From NCBI GenBank assembly GCA_050692985.1, contig JBOGVZ010000059.1, positions 3,451 through 67,450 on the forward strand: a stretch of DNA of 64,000 nucleotides, written 5' to 3'. The notes below the pieces were generated by a model. It was not told the origin of the DNA and searched no databases. It saw only the letters and a list, made by a program, of their open reading frames with translations. Origin of the DNA: JBOGVZ01 sp050692985. Lineage in GTDB: Bacteria > Actinomycetota > UBA4738 > CALAEC01. The number at the start of each line of letters is the position of its first letter. Within the stretch, counting starts at the first letter, position 1. Below, piece by piece: positions 7,736 to 15,802 of the stretch. The position numbers and the translations under genes were made by a program.

Positions 7736-9478
7736 GTGATCCGATCCTCCCGCCGGCCGCTGGTCGGCTGGATGCTGGCGGCCCTCGTGGCCGCCTCGTG
7801 CACGGAGGGGTCCGGGGCCTCCCCCGGGGCCCCCGCGGGCTCGCCCACGCTGGCGGCCATGGCCGATGCCCTGGGGGCCGACGTGGTCGAGCACTTGGCC
7901 AGGGGCTACGTTCCCGAGCGCTCCGGAGAGATCGTGCTGGTCCCCGAGCCCTGGACCGTGGTGGGACAGTGGAACAGGGGGCTCCGCGGCGCCCGGGATC
8001 CGCGCACGACCCACGCCACCCCGTGGTCCTACCACGTGCGGGTCCCGATCGTGCTGTGGGGGCCCGGGTTCGTCCACTCCGGTGTCCGGTCGGATCGGTC
8101 GGTGAACGTGGCCGACCTGGCGCCGACCTTCGCCGAGCTCCTGGGCCTCGACTGGACCGCCCCAGACGGCCGTCCCCTGCGGGAGGCCCTGGTCCCCCCG
8201 GGCCGCCGGGCCGCGCCGCCGGCGGCCATCGTCCTGGTGGCGTTCGACGGGGCGGGATGGAACGTGCTGGACCGGTGGCGGCGAGCGTGGCCCACGCAGC
8301 GCCGGCTGGCGAACCGGGGGACCGCCTACCTCAACGCCACCGTCGGCTCCTCCCCGTCGGTGACGGCGCCGGTCCACGCGAACATGGGGACGGGGACCTA
8401 TCCCCGGACCCACGGCCTGTCCGAGAACACCGTCCGGATGCCGGACGGGTCGATCGGAGAGATCTACTTCGGGGAAGCGGACCCGCGGCTGCTGGCGTCC
8501 GAGACCGTTGCGGATGCCTGGGACCGTTCCAACGGGAATCGCCCGTGGGTGGGGATGGTGGGGTTCGAGTCGTGGCACCTGGGGATGATGGGTGCCGGGG
8601 CCCGGGCACCCGGGGGTGACCGCGACGCGGCGGTCCTGTGGGAGCGCGAGGAGTTCCGGTACTGGGCGAACGAACGCTTCTACCGGTTGCCTCCGTACCT
8701 CCCGGACACCGACGACCTCTTCCGCCGGGTCCATCAGCTCGATCGGAGCGATGGCGCGGCCGACGGCACCTGGCTGGGCAACCGCCTCGGGCCGGACGAT
8801 ACCTTCGAGATCCCCGGGACCCCGGCGTTCGTCCGTCACGTCACCGACACCGTGGCCGAGATCCTGCGCCGGGAGCCGGTGGGGCACGACGACCTCACGG
8901 ACCTGCTGTTCGTGGAGTACAAGTCCTCGGACTACGGCGGCCACCTGTGGAACATGCTCAGCGCCGAGGTGGGGGCGGTCGTGGCCGCCCAGGACCGGGC
9001 CCTGGACCGCCTGGTGCGGCTCCTGGACCGGCGGGTGGGCCGGGGCCGGTACGTGCTGGCGCTGACGTCCGACCACGGCCAGACCCCCATCCCGGAGACC
9101 CGGGGCGGGGTTCGGGTCGATCGCTTCGAGCTGGAGCGGGATCTGCGGCGGGCCTTCGGGACCGATGTGGTGGAATCGGTCCACCCCAGCGAGATCTACG
9201 TGGACATGGGGGCGGTCCGCAGGAACCGGATCAGCGTGAAGGACGTGGCCAGGTGGGTGGCCGACTACCGGTACCGCGACGGCGTGCCGGAGGGCGCCGA
9301 CCTGTCGGGAGTCCCCCGGCAGGTCCTGGATCGCCGGGTCTTCGCCGCCGCGCTCCCCGGAGCGTACCTGGCGTCGCTCCGCCCCTCCCAGATCGAGGCG
9401 CTGGGCGCCAGCGCCTACGCCGAGGGTGACCTGCGCACCCCGCCGCCCGTGGGTCAGCTGCTGGAGATCGAGGACTGA
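7736..9478 (+). CDS. Permuted alkaline-phosphatase-superfamily lipoprotein, paralogue A
   Basis: A 580-residue predicted lipoprotein (GTG start; signal ending LVAAS-C22) of the AlkP/type I phosphodiesterase fold, with motif order rotated. The block normally near the C-terminus comes first: RGYVPERSGEIVLVP, then TTHATPWSYHVRVP with zinc-ligand candidate His93, then VADLAPTFAELLG and DGRPL. The usual start of the fold follows: VAFDGAGW (Asp171), GSSPSVTAPVHANMGTG (nucleophile Thr210) and THGL. Then come DYGGH (Asp399, His403) and SDHGQTP (Asp446, His447). A full two-metal site is therefore predicted. It probably acts outside the membrane on a phosphoester of the envelope; the substrate is unknown. 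Asn231 after THGL resembles a PafA phosphate-contact Asn and is not seen in the other paralogues. Confidence 0.85.
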   Translation: MIRSSRRPLVGWMLAALVAASCTEGSGASPGAPAGSPTLAAMADALGADVVEHLARGYVPERSGEIVLVPEPWTVVGQWNRGLRGARDPRTTHATPWSYHVRVPIVLWGPGFVHSGVRSDRSVNVADLAPTFAELLGLDWTAPDGRPLREALVPPGRRAAPPAAIVLVAFDGAGWNVLDRWRRAWPTQRRLANRGTAYLNATVGSSPSVTAPVHANMGTGTYPRTHGLSENTVRMPDGSIGEIYFGEADPRLLASETVADAWDRSNGNRPWVGMVGFESWHLGMMGAGARAPGGDRDAAVLWEREEFRYWANERFYRLPPYLPDTDDLFRRVHQLDRSDGAADGTWLGNRLGPDDTFEIPGTPAFVRHVTDTVAEILRREPVGHDDLTDLLFVEYKSSDYGGHLWNMLSAEVGAVVAAQDRALDRLVRLLDRRVGRGRYVLALTSDHGQTPIPETRGGVRVDRFELERDLRRAFGTDVVESVHPSEIYVDMGAVRRNRISVKDVARWVADYRYRDGVPEGADLSGVPRQVLDRRVFAAALPGAYLASLRPSQIEALGASAYAEGDLRTPPPVGQLLEIED

Positions 9479-9485
9479 GGGCGGC

Positions 9486-10187
9486 TCAGACGTTCAGGTA
9501 GGGACGGTCTGGCCGGGGGATGGCCTCCACCTCCGACGCGTCCACCAGGAACTCTCGTCCGACCGGGTACAGGTTCCCTTCCACCCGGACCCACTGGTCC
9601 TGGTCGAACCGTCCCGGCGGGGTTCCCACCACCCGGACCTGGACGCTCAGGGCGTCGGCCACGCAGCAGGACACCATGAACCGGGTCAGGATGAACTCGT
9701 CCGCCGGCATGCCGTCCCGGCGGGTCACGAACCCCTCGAACGACACCGGCGAGCCGGCCCGGGCCACCAGGTGCCGCATGGCGTCCGGTGACCACGTGGC
9801 GGCGGCCACGTTCACCAGCGTGATCTCGCCCGTGCCCAGGTCCCTCGCGGGGACCACGCCCGCCCCCACCGGCGACCGCCGCGAGGCCGCGTACGACCCC
9901 AGGGCCGCCGGCGGCAACACCAGGACCAGCACCACCGGTAGGAGGATCAGCCCCAGCCCCCACGCGGTTCGCCGGGCCAGGGGCTCGGGACGGGCCGCCC
10001 GCGCCGTCACGGCGCGGCCGATCGCGGCCAGGGTCAGCCCGGCCGCACCCAGCGGGACGACCCATGCCGTTCGGGCCGACAGGTACAGGGCCGAACGCCC
10101 GGTGAGCAGCAGGAACCAGAACAGGCCGGCCCACGCGGCCAGCACCACCGCGGTTGACAGGCGCAGTGCGCTCCACCGGCGGGTCAC
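9486..10187 (-). CDS. TIGR03943 (YcgQ/DUF1980) family protein, partner of YraQ-like permease
   Basis: A 233-residue protein with two N-terminal membrane helices (LRLSTAVVLAAWAGLFWFLLL, WVVPLGAAGLTLAAIG) and a third (LGLILLPVVLVLVLPP). A soluble C-terminal domain (residues ~95-233) has GFVTRRDGMPADEFILTRF, VSCCVADALSVQV, DQWVRVEG and DASEVEAIPRP. The CC-x-AD segment and domain order match the TIGR03943/DUF1980 family, nearly always encoded beside a DUF318 permease as here. The GTG start overlaps the permease stop (GTGA). The pair is often suspected of moving metals or small anions, but no substrate is established. It converges on paralogue A with only seven bases between. Confidence 0.82.
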   Translation of the reverse strand: MTRRWSALRLSTAVVLAAWAGLFWFLLLTGRSALYLSARTAWVVPLGAAGLTLAAIGRAVTARAARPEPLARRTAWGLGLILLPVVLVLVLPPAALGSYAASRRSPVGAGVVPARDLGTGEITLVNVAAATWSPDAMRHLVARAGSPVSFEGFVTRRDGMPADEFILTRFMVSCCVADALSVQVRVVGTPPGRFDQDQWVRVEGNLYPVGREFLVDASEVEAIPRPDRPYLNV

Positions 10188-11194
10188 CCGAACAGCACCT
10201 CCATCCACATCGCGCCTGCGAGCGTGGCGGCCGCGACCGTGACGACCACGGTGCGCACGAACCCCCTGGTGAAGGTGCCCGCGTACAGGAATCCCAGCTT
10301 GGCGTCGACCATCGGGCCGAACACCAGGAACCCCAGCTGGGCCCCCACGCCGAACTGCACGAACGAGGCCGCCACGAAGGCGTCCGACTCGGAGCACAGC
10401 GACAGGAGCCCGGCCAGGCCCATCATGGCCAGGATCCCCAGGACCGGGGTCTCCGCCACGGAGTCGATGATCGACTGGGGTGCGAACGTCTGCAGGGCCG
10501 CGGCCACCGCCGCCCCGATCACCAGGTAGCGGGACAGCATCGTGAAGTCGCCCGCGAGCTGCCCGAAGAACGACCGCCACCGGCCCCGGGCGCCGACCCG
10601 CGGCTCGGGGTCGTGGTCGTGGTCGTCGGCGCGGGCCCGCAGCAGCTCCCCCTTGCTGCGGGAGCCGATCACCCAGCCCACCGCCATGGCCACCAGCAGG
10701 CCCAGCACGGCGCGCCCGGCCACCATCGGCCACATCACGGCGCGTCCCCGGTAGGCGATCACGGTGGACGCCAGGACCACCGGGTTGAGGATCGGGGCGG
10801 CCAGCATGAACGTCACCGCCGCGGCGGGGGACATGCCCTTGGCCACCAGCCGGCGGGCCACCGGCACCGAGCCGCACTCGCACACCGGGAAGGCGAACCC
10901 GCCCAGGCCGGCCACCGGCATCTGGAGCGGGCCGGGCAGGCGGGCCAGGCGGGCGAAGGCCGAGGCGGGGACGAACACCTCGATGCCTGCCGAGACCACC
11001 GCGCCGAGCAGGATGAACGGGAGGGCCTCGATCAGGAGGGACGAGAAGATCAGGAGGAACGTCTGTACCTGGGGGACCCCGGTCTGGTCGAGCGCCCGGA
11101 GCGCCAGGCCTCCCAGGGCCAGGGCGATCAGGACGACCGCGGCGTGCCTGGCCGACCGGGCGGGAGCGGTGGGAACGGGTTGGACCAGATCCAT
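10184..11194 (-). CDS. YraQ/YcgR-like (DUF318/ArsP_1) permease
   Basis: A 336-residue polytopic membrane protein with eight or more helices. It has the two signature half-repeats of DUF318/ArsP_1 permeases: FAFPVCECGSVPVARRL followed by AAPILNPVVLAST, and LLSLCSESDAFVAASFV. A His/Asp-rich loop (DDHDHDPEP) lies mid-protein on the probable cytoplasmic side and could bind metal. ArsP members extrude organoarsenicals; most YraQ-type members are uncharacterised. The ATG at 11192-11194 overlaps the stop of the degenerate phosphatase-like gene (TGATG), and its own stop overlaps the TIGR03943 start, so the three genes form one coupled operon. Confidence 0.85.
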   Translation of the reverse strand: MDLVQPVPTAPARSARHAAVVLIALALGGLALRALDQTGVPQVQTFLLIFSSLLIEALPFILLGAVVSAGIEVFVPASAFARLARLPGPLQMPVAGLGGFAFPVCECGSVPVARRLVAKGMSPAAAVTFMLAAPILNPVVLASTVIAYRGRAVMWPMVAGRAVLGLLVAMAVGWVIGSRSKGELLRARADDHDHDPEPRVGARGRWRSFFGQLAGDFTMLSRYLVIGAAVAAALQTFAPQSIIDSVAETPVLGILAMMGLAGLLSLCSESDAFVAASFVQFGVGAQLGFLVFGPMVDAKLGFLYAGTFTRGFVRTVVVTVAAATLAGAMWMEVLFG

Positions 11195-12537
11195 CAGCAG
11201 TACCTCGCCAGAGAGATGGCCACGCCCGTGAACGCGTCCGCGACCAGCCGCGCTCGTCCGGGCGCCGGGAGGTCGCGGAGCGCGCTCAGCACCTCGTCCT
11301 GCGTGGTGGTGCCTCGACCCAGCTCCCGTTGGTCCAGGAAGAGACCACCCATGGCCGTGGCCTCCACGATCTCCTGGCCCACGGACCGCTCCACCTGACG
11401 CGTCACCCGCTCCGCGCCCACCGCCTCGCCCGCGGGCGGCACGGCTCCGGTCGAGGTTACCACCATAGCCACCGATCCCTCCGAGGCTCCACGGGCCGCG
11501 GCCACCACCCGCGACAGCGCCCGGTCCATGGCCCGAACGGAGTCCCTCATCACCACAACCAGGAGATCGGGAACGTCGTCCGCCCCGTACCCGGTGGCCA
11601 CCAGCCGCTCCGCCTCGGCCGCCTGCGCGGCGGCGGCGTCCCGCCCGATCGTCACGTCGTCGCGGTCGCCCCGGAGGTACCAGTTCCCTCCGATCGCGCC
11701 CCGGTCCGACACGTCGGTGCCGACCAGGCCGATGCGAGGCTCCTGGCGCAGTCGCCGGTCCAGGTCGTCGCCCAGGGCGGCGATCACCGAGAAGGGGGCG
11801 CCGGGACCCCAGGCCCGGACGACCCTGCCGCCGTCGTTGCGCAGCAGCGTGCCGGTGATCCCGTGCTCGCTCGGGAGGCCACCGGTCCCCAGGGTGGCCA
11901 GCAGCGCGGCGGGGTCCAGCGGCTCGGATCCGGGATCGCCCCGGAGCGTGCCCGCGCCGTCTCGGAGGAGGCCGCGGAGCGTGGGCCATGCCCCCGGGGC
12001 CCCGGCCAGGTCCTCGGCGCCCACGCCCTTCCACACGACCTCCACCACCAGGCGGGGGTGGTCGCCGGAGGCCACCCCGGCGATGGCCTGCCCGGAGCGG
12101 ACGTCCGGGTGGGGACGGCGGAGCCCGATGATCTCGGCCACCGTGGGCGCCACGTCCTGGAGCCCCGTCCCGGGAGCCACGGTGGCGCCGGCCCGCACGC
12201 CGGCCCCGGAGAACACGATGGGGATCGCGGGCGGCGGGCCATGGGCGGACGGCCAGGCGGGACGTGGCCCGTCAGCCCCGATCCCGTCGCCACCCGTGAT
12301 GGGCGTCTCGGCGGTGACCGCCAGGAGCTCCGGCGACCGTCCATCCCGGTACCCCTGGGAGATCCGGCGGCGGAGATCCTCGGGCAGCGAGCAGAACGGG
12401 ACCTCCGCTCGTACCTCGGCCGGCTCCGCGCACGCCTGGCCGACGCACAGCACGCGCAGGACCACCGCAGGGGCGGCGATCGCCGCGGCGACCGCGAGCA
12501 CCACCACGACTCGACGTTCGGTACGGTCCGGCCTCAC
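11194..12537 (-). CDS. Degenerate permuted AlkP-superfamily protein, paralogue B (predicted pseudoenzyme)
   Basis: About 447 residues from a GTG at 12535-12537. It keeps the family layout: an N-terminal membrane or signal segment, FCSLPEDLRRRISQGYRDGRS, SAHGPPPAIPIVFSGAGV, LQDVAPTVAEIIGL, LVVEVVWKGVGAEDL, LATLGTGGLPSEHGI and YGADDVPDLLVVVM. The catalytic residues are gone. The metal Asp is Lys170, the nucleophile Thr aligns with Asp208, the DxxGH block is deleted, and DHG reads STG (362-364). It also lacks about 100 residues relative to its paralogues. The reading frame is intact, so selection for a non-enzymatic (binding or regulatory) role is likely. No lipobox is obvious, and the N-terminal helix may act as an anchor. 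It is coupled to the permease gene. Confidence 0.75.
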   Translation of the reverse strand: MRPDRTERRVVVVLAVAAAIAAPAVVLRVLCVGQACAEPAEVRAEVPFCSLPEDLRRRISQGYRDGRSPELLAVTAETPITGGDGIGADGPRPAWPSAHGPPPAIPIVFSGAGVRAGATVAPGTGLQDVAPTVAEIIGLRRPHPDVRSGQAIAGVASGDHPRLVVEVVWKGVGAEDLAGAPGAWPTLRGLLRDGAGTLRGDPGSEPLDPAALLATLGTGGLPSEHGITGTLLRNDGGRVVRAWGPGAPFSVIAALGDDLDRRLRQEPRIGLVGTDVSDRGAIGGNWYLRGDRDDVTIGRDAAAAQAAEAERLVATGYGADDVPDLLVVVMRDSVRAMDRALSRVVAAARGASEGSVAMVVTSTGAVPPAGEAVGAERVTRQVERSVGQEIVEATAMGGLFLDQRELGRGTTTQDEVLSALRDLPAPGRARLVADAFTGVAISLARYC

Positions 12538-12566
12538 GATCGGCAACGGGGGATCATGGAACTGCG

Positions 12567-12572
12567 ATTGTA
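12567..12572 (-). promoter_or_regulatory. Candidate -10 element (TACAAT) for the paralogue B-permease operon
   Basis: TACAAT on the minus strand, 30 bases upstream of the chosen GTG start of paralogue B, in the 149-base divergent spacer shared with paralogue C. Its position supports the GTG start over longer upstream extensions. No good -35 was found. Confidence 0.4.
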
Positions 12573-12686
12573 GGGAACGTCCCCCAGGAAGGGCCTGGCC
12601 CGCCCCAGCCCCGATCCGGGACGACGGGAGGCCGCCGTGCCGGCGAGGGCCGGTAGTATCGGTGGCCCCGGTTCGCCGAGGAGGCG

Positions 12687-14435
12687 ATGGGCATCCACCG
12701 ACCCGACATCCGAACGCTGGTTGCCGCCGCGTGCGCGGCCCTGGTGGCCCTGACCGCGTGCACGGGCGCGGACGGCCCACCGGCGGGCTCCCGGACCGTG
12801 GACCAGATGGCCCGGGCCGCCGGTGCCGACGTCGTCGAGCACCTGCGTCGTGGCTACTACGCCGGGCGGTCCGGCGACATCCTGTTCGTGCCGGAGCCCT
12901 ACAGCGTCGTGGTCCGGTGGTCGGGCCGCGGCGTGGGCACGGACGCCGCCGACCCCCGCACCAGCCACTCCACGCCGTGGGACTATCACCAGCGCGTCCC
13001 GATCACGCTCTCCGGACCGGGCTACGTCCGCGGCGGGAAGCTGGTCCACAGGTCGGTGGACGTCACCGACCTGGCCCCCACGATCGGCGACCTCATGCAC
13101 TTCGACTTCCACGCCCGGGACGGAGAGCCGCTCCGCGAGGCGCTCCTGCCACCACGGCAGCGGAGGGAGCCGCCGCGAGCCATCGTGGTGGTGGCCTACG
13201 ACGGGGGCGGGTGGAACCTCCTGGAGCAGTGGCCCGACGCCTGGCCGGTGCAACGACGGCTCGCGCGGGAGGGCACCACCTACCTCAACGCCACGATCGG
13301 TTCGGCGCCGTCGGTCACCACGGCGATCCACGCGAACATGGGAACCGGCGCCTACCCCCGGACCCACGGGATGCCGGAGATCACCGGCAGGCTGCCGGAC
13401 GGGACGATCGGCGACAGCTACTTCGACCGGGGAGACCCCAGGCTCCTGGAGGTCGGGACCGTGGCCGACGCGTGGGACGCGGCGAACGGGAACGAGCCGT
13501 GGGTCGGGATGATCGGCTACGAGACCTGGCACCTGGGGATGATGAGCCGGGGGGCGCACCACCCCGGCGGCGACCGCGACGTGGCGGTGCTGTGGGAGCG
13601 CGAGCCGGGGCTGGGCCGGTTCCACACGAACGAGGAGCTCTACGAGCTCCCCGACGGCCTGCCCGGCGACGGGGACCTGCGCGGCCGCCTCCACGAGCTT
13701 GACGGCGAGGACGGGGCCATCGACGGACGGTGGATGGGTCACGACCTCGAGGACCCGGCCATCGTCCCCGGGACCCCGGCGTTCGTGCGGCACGAGGGTG
13801 AGGCGCTCCTGTCGATGATCGAGGACCCGGGGTTCGGCACGGACGAGCTCACCGACCTGCTGTTCGTGGAGCTCAAGCCCACGGACTTCGGTGGCCACAT
13901 CTGGAACATGGTGGCCCCCGAGGAGGAGTTCGTGCTGCGGGCCCAGGACCGGCTGCTCGGCCAGATCGTCCGGGCCCTGGACCGGAAGGTGGGCCGGGAT
14001 CGGTATGCGCTGATGCTCACCGCGGACCACGGCCAGACCCCGATCCCCGAGTCCACCGGGGGCCTCCGGATCCACCCGGACATCCTGGGGGCCAAGGTCG
14101 ACGAGTACTTCGGGGCCTCGTTGGTGGAGCAGGTCACGCCGTCGGGCATCTTCCTTCGTCCGGGGGCGCTGGGAGAGACGGGGCTGACGGTGAGCGACGT
14201 GGCCCGGTTCGTGGGGGACTTCCGCTACGGCGACGGCCTCCCCGCGGACGTGGACGTCGACCTGATCCCCGAGGAGGATCTCGATGCCCTGGTGTTCGCC
14301 GCGGCCCTGCCGGGACCGTACCTGGAGGCCGTCACCGAGGAGGAGACGGCGGCCCTCGGCCCGGGTGACTTCCGCGAGGGCGTGCTGGCCGCGCCGGAGG
14401 GGCTCGAGCGGTACGTGGCCCTGCTGGCGAGCTGA
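12687..14435 (+). CDS. Permuted alkaline-phosphatase-superfamily lipoprotein, paralogue C
   Basis: A 582-residue lipoprotein (signal ending ALTA-C25), closest to paralogue A. The permuted motif order is RRGYYAGRSGDILFVPEP, TSHSTPWDYHQRVP (His94), VTDLAPTIGDLM and DGEPL, then VAYDGGGWN (Asp172), SAPSVTTAIHANMGTG (Thr211), DFGGH (Asp400, His404) and TADHGQTP (Asp447, His448). All ligands for a two-metal site are present. A and C also share GxxxWHLGMM and an EIPGTPAFVRH/IVPGTPAFVRH block that are not in D-F, so they form a subfamily. The ATG is preceded by GAGGAGG. It is divergent from the degenerate paralogue B. Extracytoplasmic hydrolysis or transfer of a phosphoester is likely; the substrate is unknown. 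Confidence 0.85.
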   Translation: MGIHRPDIRTLVAAACAALVALTACTGADGPPAGSRTVDQMARAAGADVVEHLRRGYYAGRSGDILFVPEPYSVVVRWSGRGVGTDAADPRTSHSTPWDYHQRVPITLSGPGYVRGGKLVHRSVDVTDLAPTIGDLMHFDFHARDGEPLREALLPPRQRREPPRAIVVVAYDGGGWNLLEQWPDAWPVQRRLAREGTTYLNATIGSAPSVTTAIHANMGTGAYPRTHGMPEITGRLPDGTIGDSYFDRGDPRLLEVGTVADAWDAANGNEPWVGMIGYETWHLGMMSRGAHHPGGDRDVAVLWEREPGLGRFHTNEELYELPDGLPGDGDLRGRLHELDGEDGAIDGRWMGHDLEDPAIVPGTPAFVRHEGEALLSMIEDPGFGTDELTDLLFVELKPTDFGGHIWNMVAPEEEFVLRAQDRLLGQIVRALDRKVGRDRYALMLTADHGQTPIPESTGGLRIHPDILGAKVDEYFGASLVEQVTPSGIFLRPGALGETGLTVSDVARFVGDFRYGDGLPADVDVDLIPEEDLDALVFAAALPGPYLEAVTEEETAALGPGDFREGVLAAPEGLERYVALLAS

Positions 14436-14438
14436 GCC

Positions 14439-15737
14439 CTACTCGGGACCGGTGGGTTGGGACACCGCGGCGGATGGCCGGCGGCCGGCGGCGACCCGTC
14501 GGAACCAGGCAGCGATCAGCACCGCCAGCAGCAGGAAGACCACGCCGCCCCCGATCAGCACGAGCCGCGCCCTGGCGGGGGTGAGGACCAGGAACAGGAT
14601 CAGCGCCGGGGTCACCCACGACAGGTTGTAGGCCACGTCCTGGAAGCTGAACCCCCGGCCGCGGAACGCGTCGGCCAGGGCCTGCTGCATCAGCGTGTCG
14701 ACGGCCACTTTCCCCAGGAAGAACGACAGTCCCACGATCCCGGCCAGGATCGTGATGCCTGCCAGGTTGATGATGCCGCCGAACGCCAGCATCCCCGCCC
14801 CGCCCAGCAGCAGGGCGCCCACGATGATCCGCACCGGGCCGACCCGGTCCTTGAGCGCGTGGGCGGCCACGAACCCCACGGCCGCACCCAGCGCCCCGGC
14901 CGCGGCCGGGATCGCCGAGGTCAGGGTGCCCTCCCGGGCGATGAACCCCCGGGAGAGGAACACCGTGGCCAGGACCACGAACGTGAGCATCGACCGCAGC
15001 GCCAGGAACGACACGAGCGCCAGCCCCGCCATGGCCTGGCGGATCACCTCGCGGATGCCCTCGGCGATGTCACGGAACACCCGGGCGATCTCCTCCCGCA
15101 GGGGGACCGACGCCCTCGTGTACCCCAGGCGCCGGGTGGCCGTCGCCGACAGCGTCGCCAGGATGTAGGCCACCACCCCCGCGGCCACGATCACCCGGGT
15201 GTCGAGGAACTGGGAGGCCACCAGGGCGGTGCCCGCCCCGGCCAGCTGGAACAGGGCGCTGCCGGCCTGCGAGGTGGCGTTGCCGGGAAGCAGCTCCCGC
15301 TCGCCCAGGGTGACCGGCAGCGCGGCGCCCCGGATCGCCAGCACCAGCCGGGTCCCCGCCAGGATCACCAGGAACGACGCGTACAGGGCGGCGTCGCCGA
15401 TCGCCGAGATGCCCAGGCCGGCCACGGCGGCAAGCACCAGGACCCGGATCCCGTTGGCGGCGATCAGCATCCGCCGGCGGTTCCACCGGTCGATCAGCAC
15501 GCCGACGAACGGGCTGAACAGTGTGTACGGGAGGAACGTGAGGAGCACGATCAGCAGGGCCTCCCGGGGGGTGCGAGCGGCCTCGACGTCGAGCCCCGCC
15601 GCGCCGCCGAACGTGATGTGCTTGGCCAGGGCCACCCCCACGAGGCCGTCGCCGGCCTGGGCCAGCCACTGGGCCCCCATGAGGAACCGGAAGTCGCGGT
15701 TGCGGAGCAGGGTGAAGGTGTCGCGGACGAGCTTCAC
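14439..15737 (-). CDS. MFS transporter
   Basis: A 432-residue major facilitator protein with about 12 membrane helices. It starts MKLVRDTFTLLRNRDFRFLM, with AQWLAQAGDGLVGVALAKH in helix 1. The loop between helices 2 and 3 carries GVLIDRWNRRRML, a variant of the MFS GxxxDRxGRR motif. The C-terminal half includes GKVAVDTLMQQALADAFRGR, as in the MFS_3/LplT-like exporters. The substrate cannot be told. It lies three bases from paralogue C (convergent) and downstream of the two GT-C-like genes, separated by 65 bases. Confidence 0.85.
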   Translation of the reverse strand: MKLVRDTFTLLRNRDFRFLMGAQWLAQAGDGLVGVALAKHITFGGAAGLDVEAARTPREALLIVLLTFLPYTLFSPFVGVLIDRWNRRRMLIAANGIRVLVLAAVAGLGISAIGDAALYASFLVILAGTRLVLAIRGAALPVTLGERELLPGNATSQAGSALFQLAGAGTALVASQFLDTRVIVAAGVVAYILATLSATATRRLGYTRASVPLREEIARVFRDIAEGIREVIRQAMAGLALVSFLALRSMLTFVVLATVFLSRGFIAREGTLTSAIPAAAGALGAAVGFVAAHALKDRVGPVRIIVGALLLGGAGMLAFGGIINLAGITILAGIVGLSFFLGKVAVDTLMQQALADAFRGRGFSFQDVAYNLSWVTPALILFLVLTPARARLVLIGGGVVFLLLAVLIAAWFRRVAAGRRPSAAVSQPTGPE

Positions 15738-15802
15738 GAGTGAGCGAATCTAGCAGATGTGCGCCGGGGAGGGACGATCGATGGCGGCCCGGAGGGCGGC
15801 GT

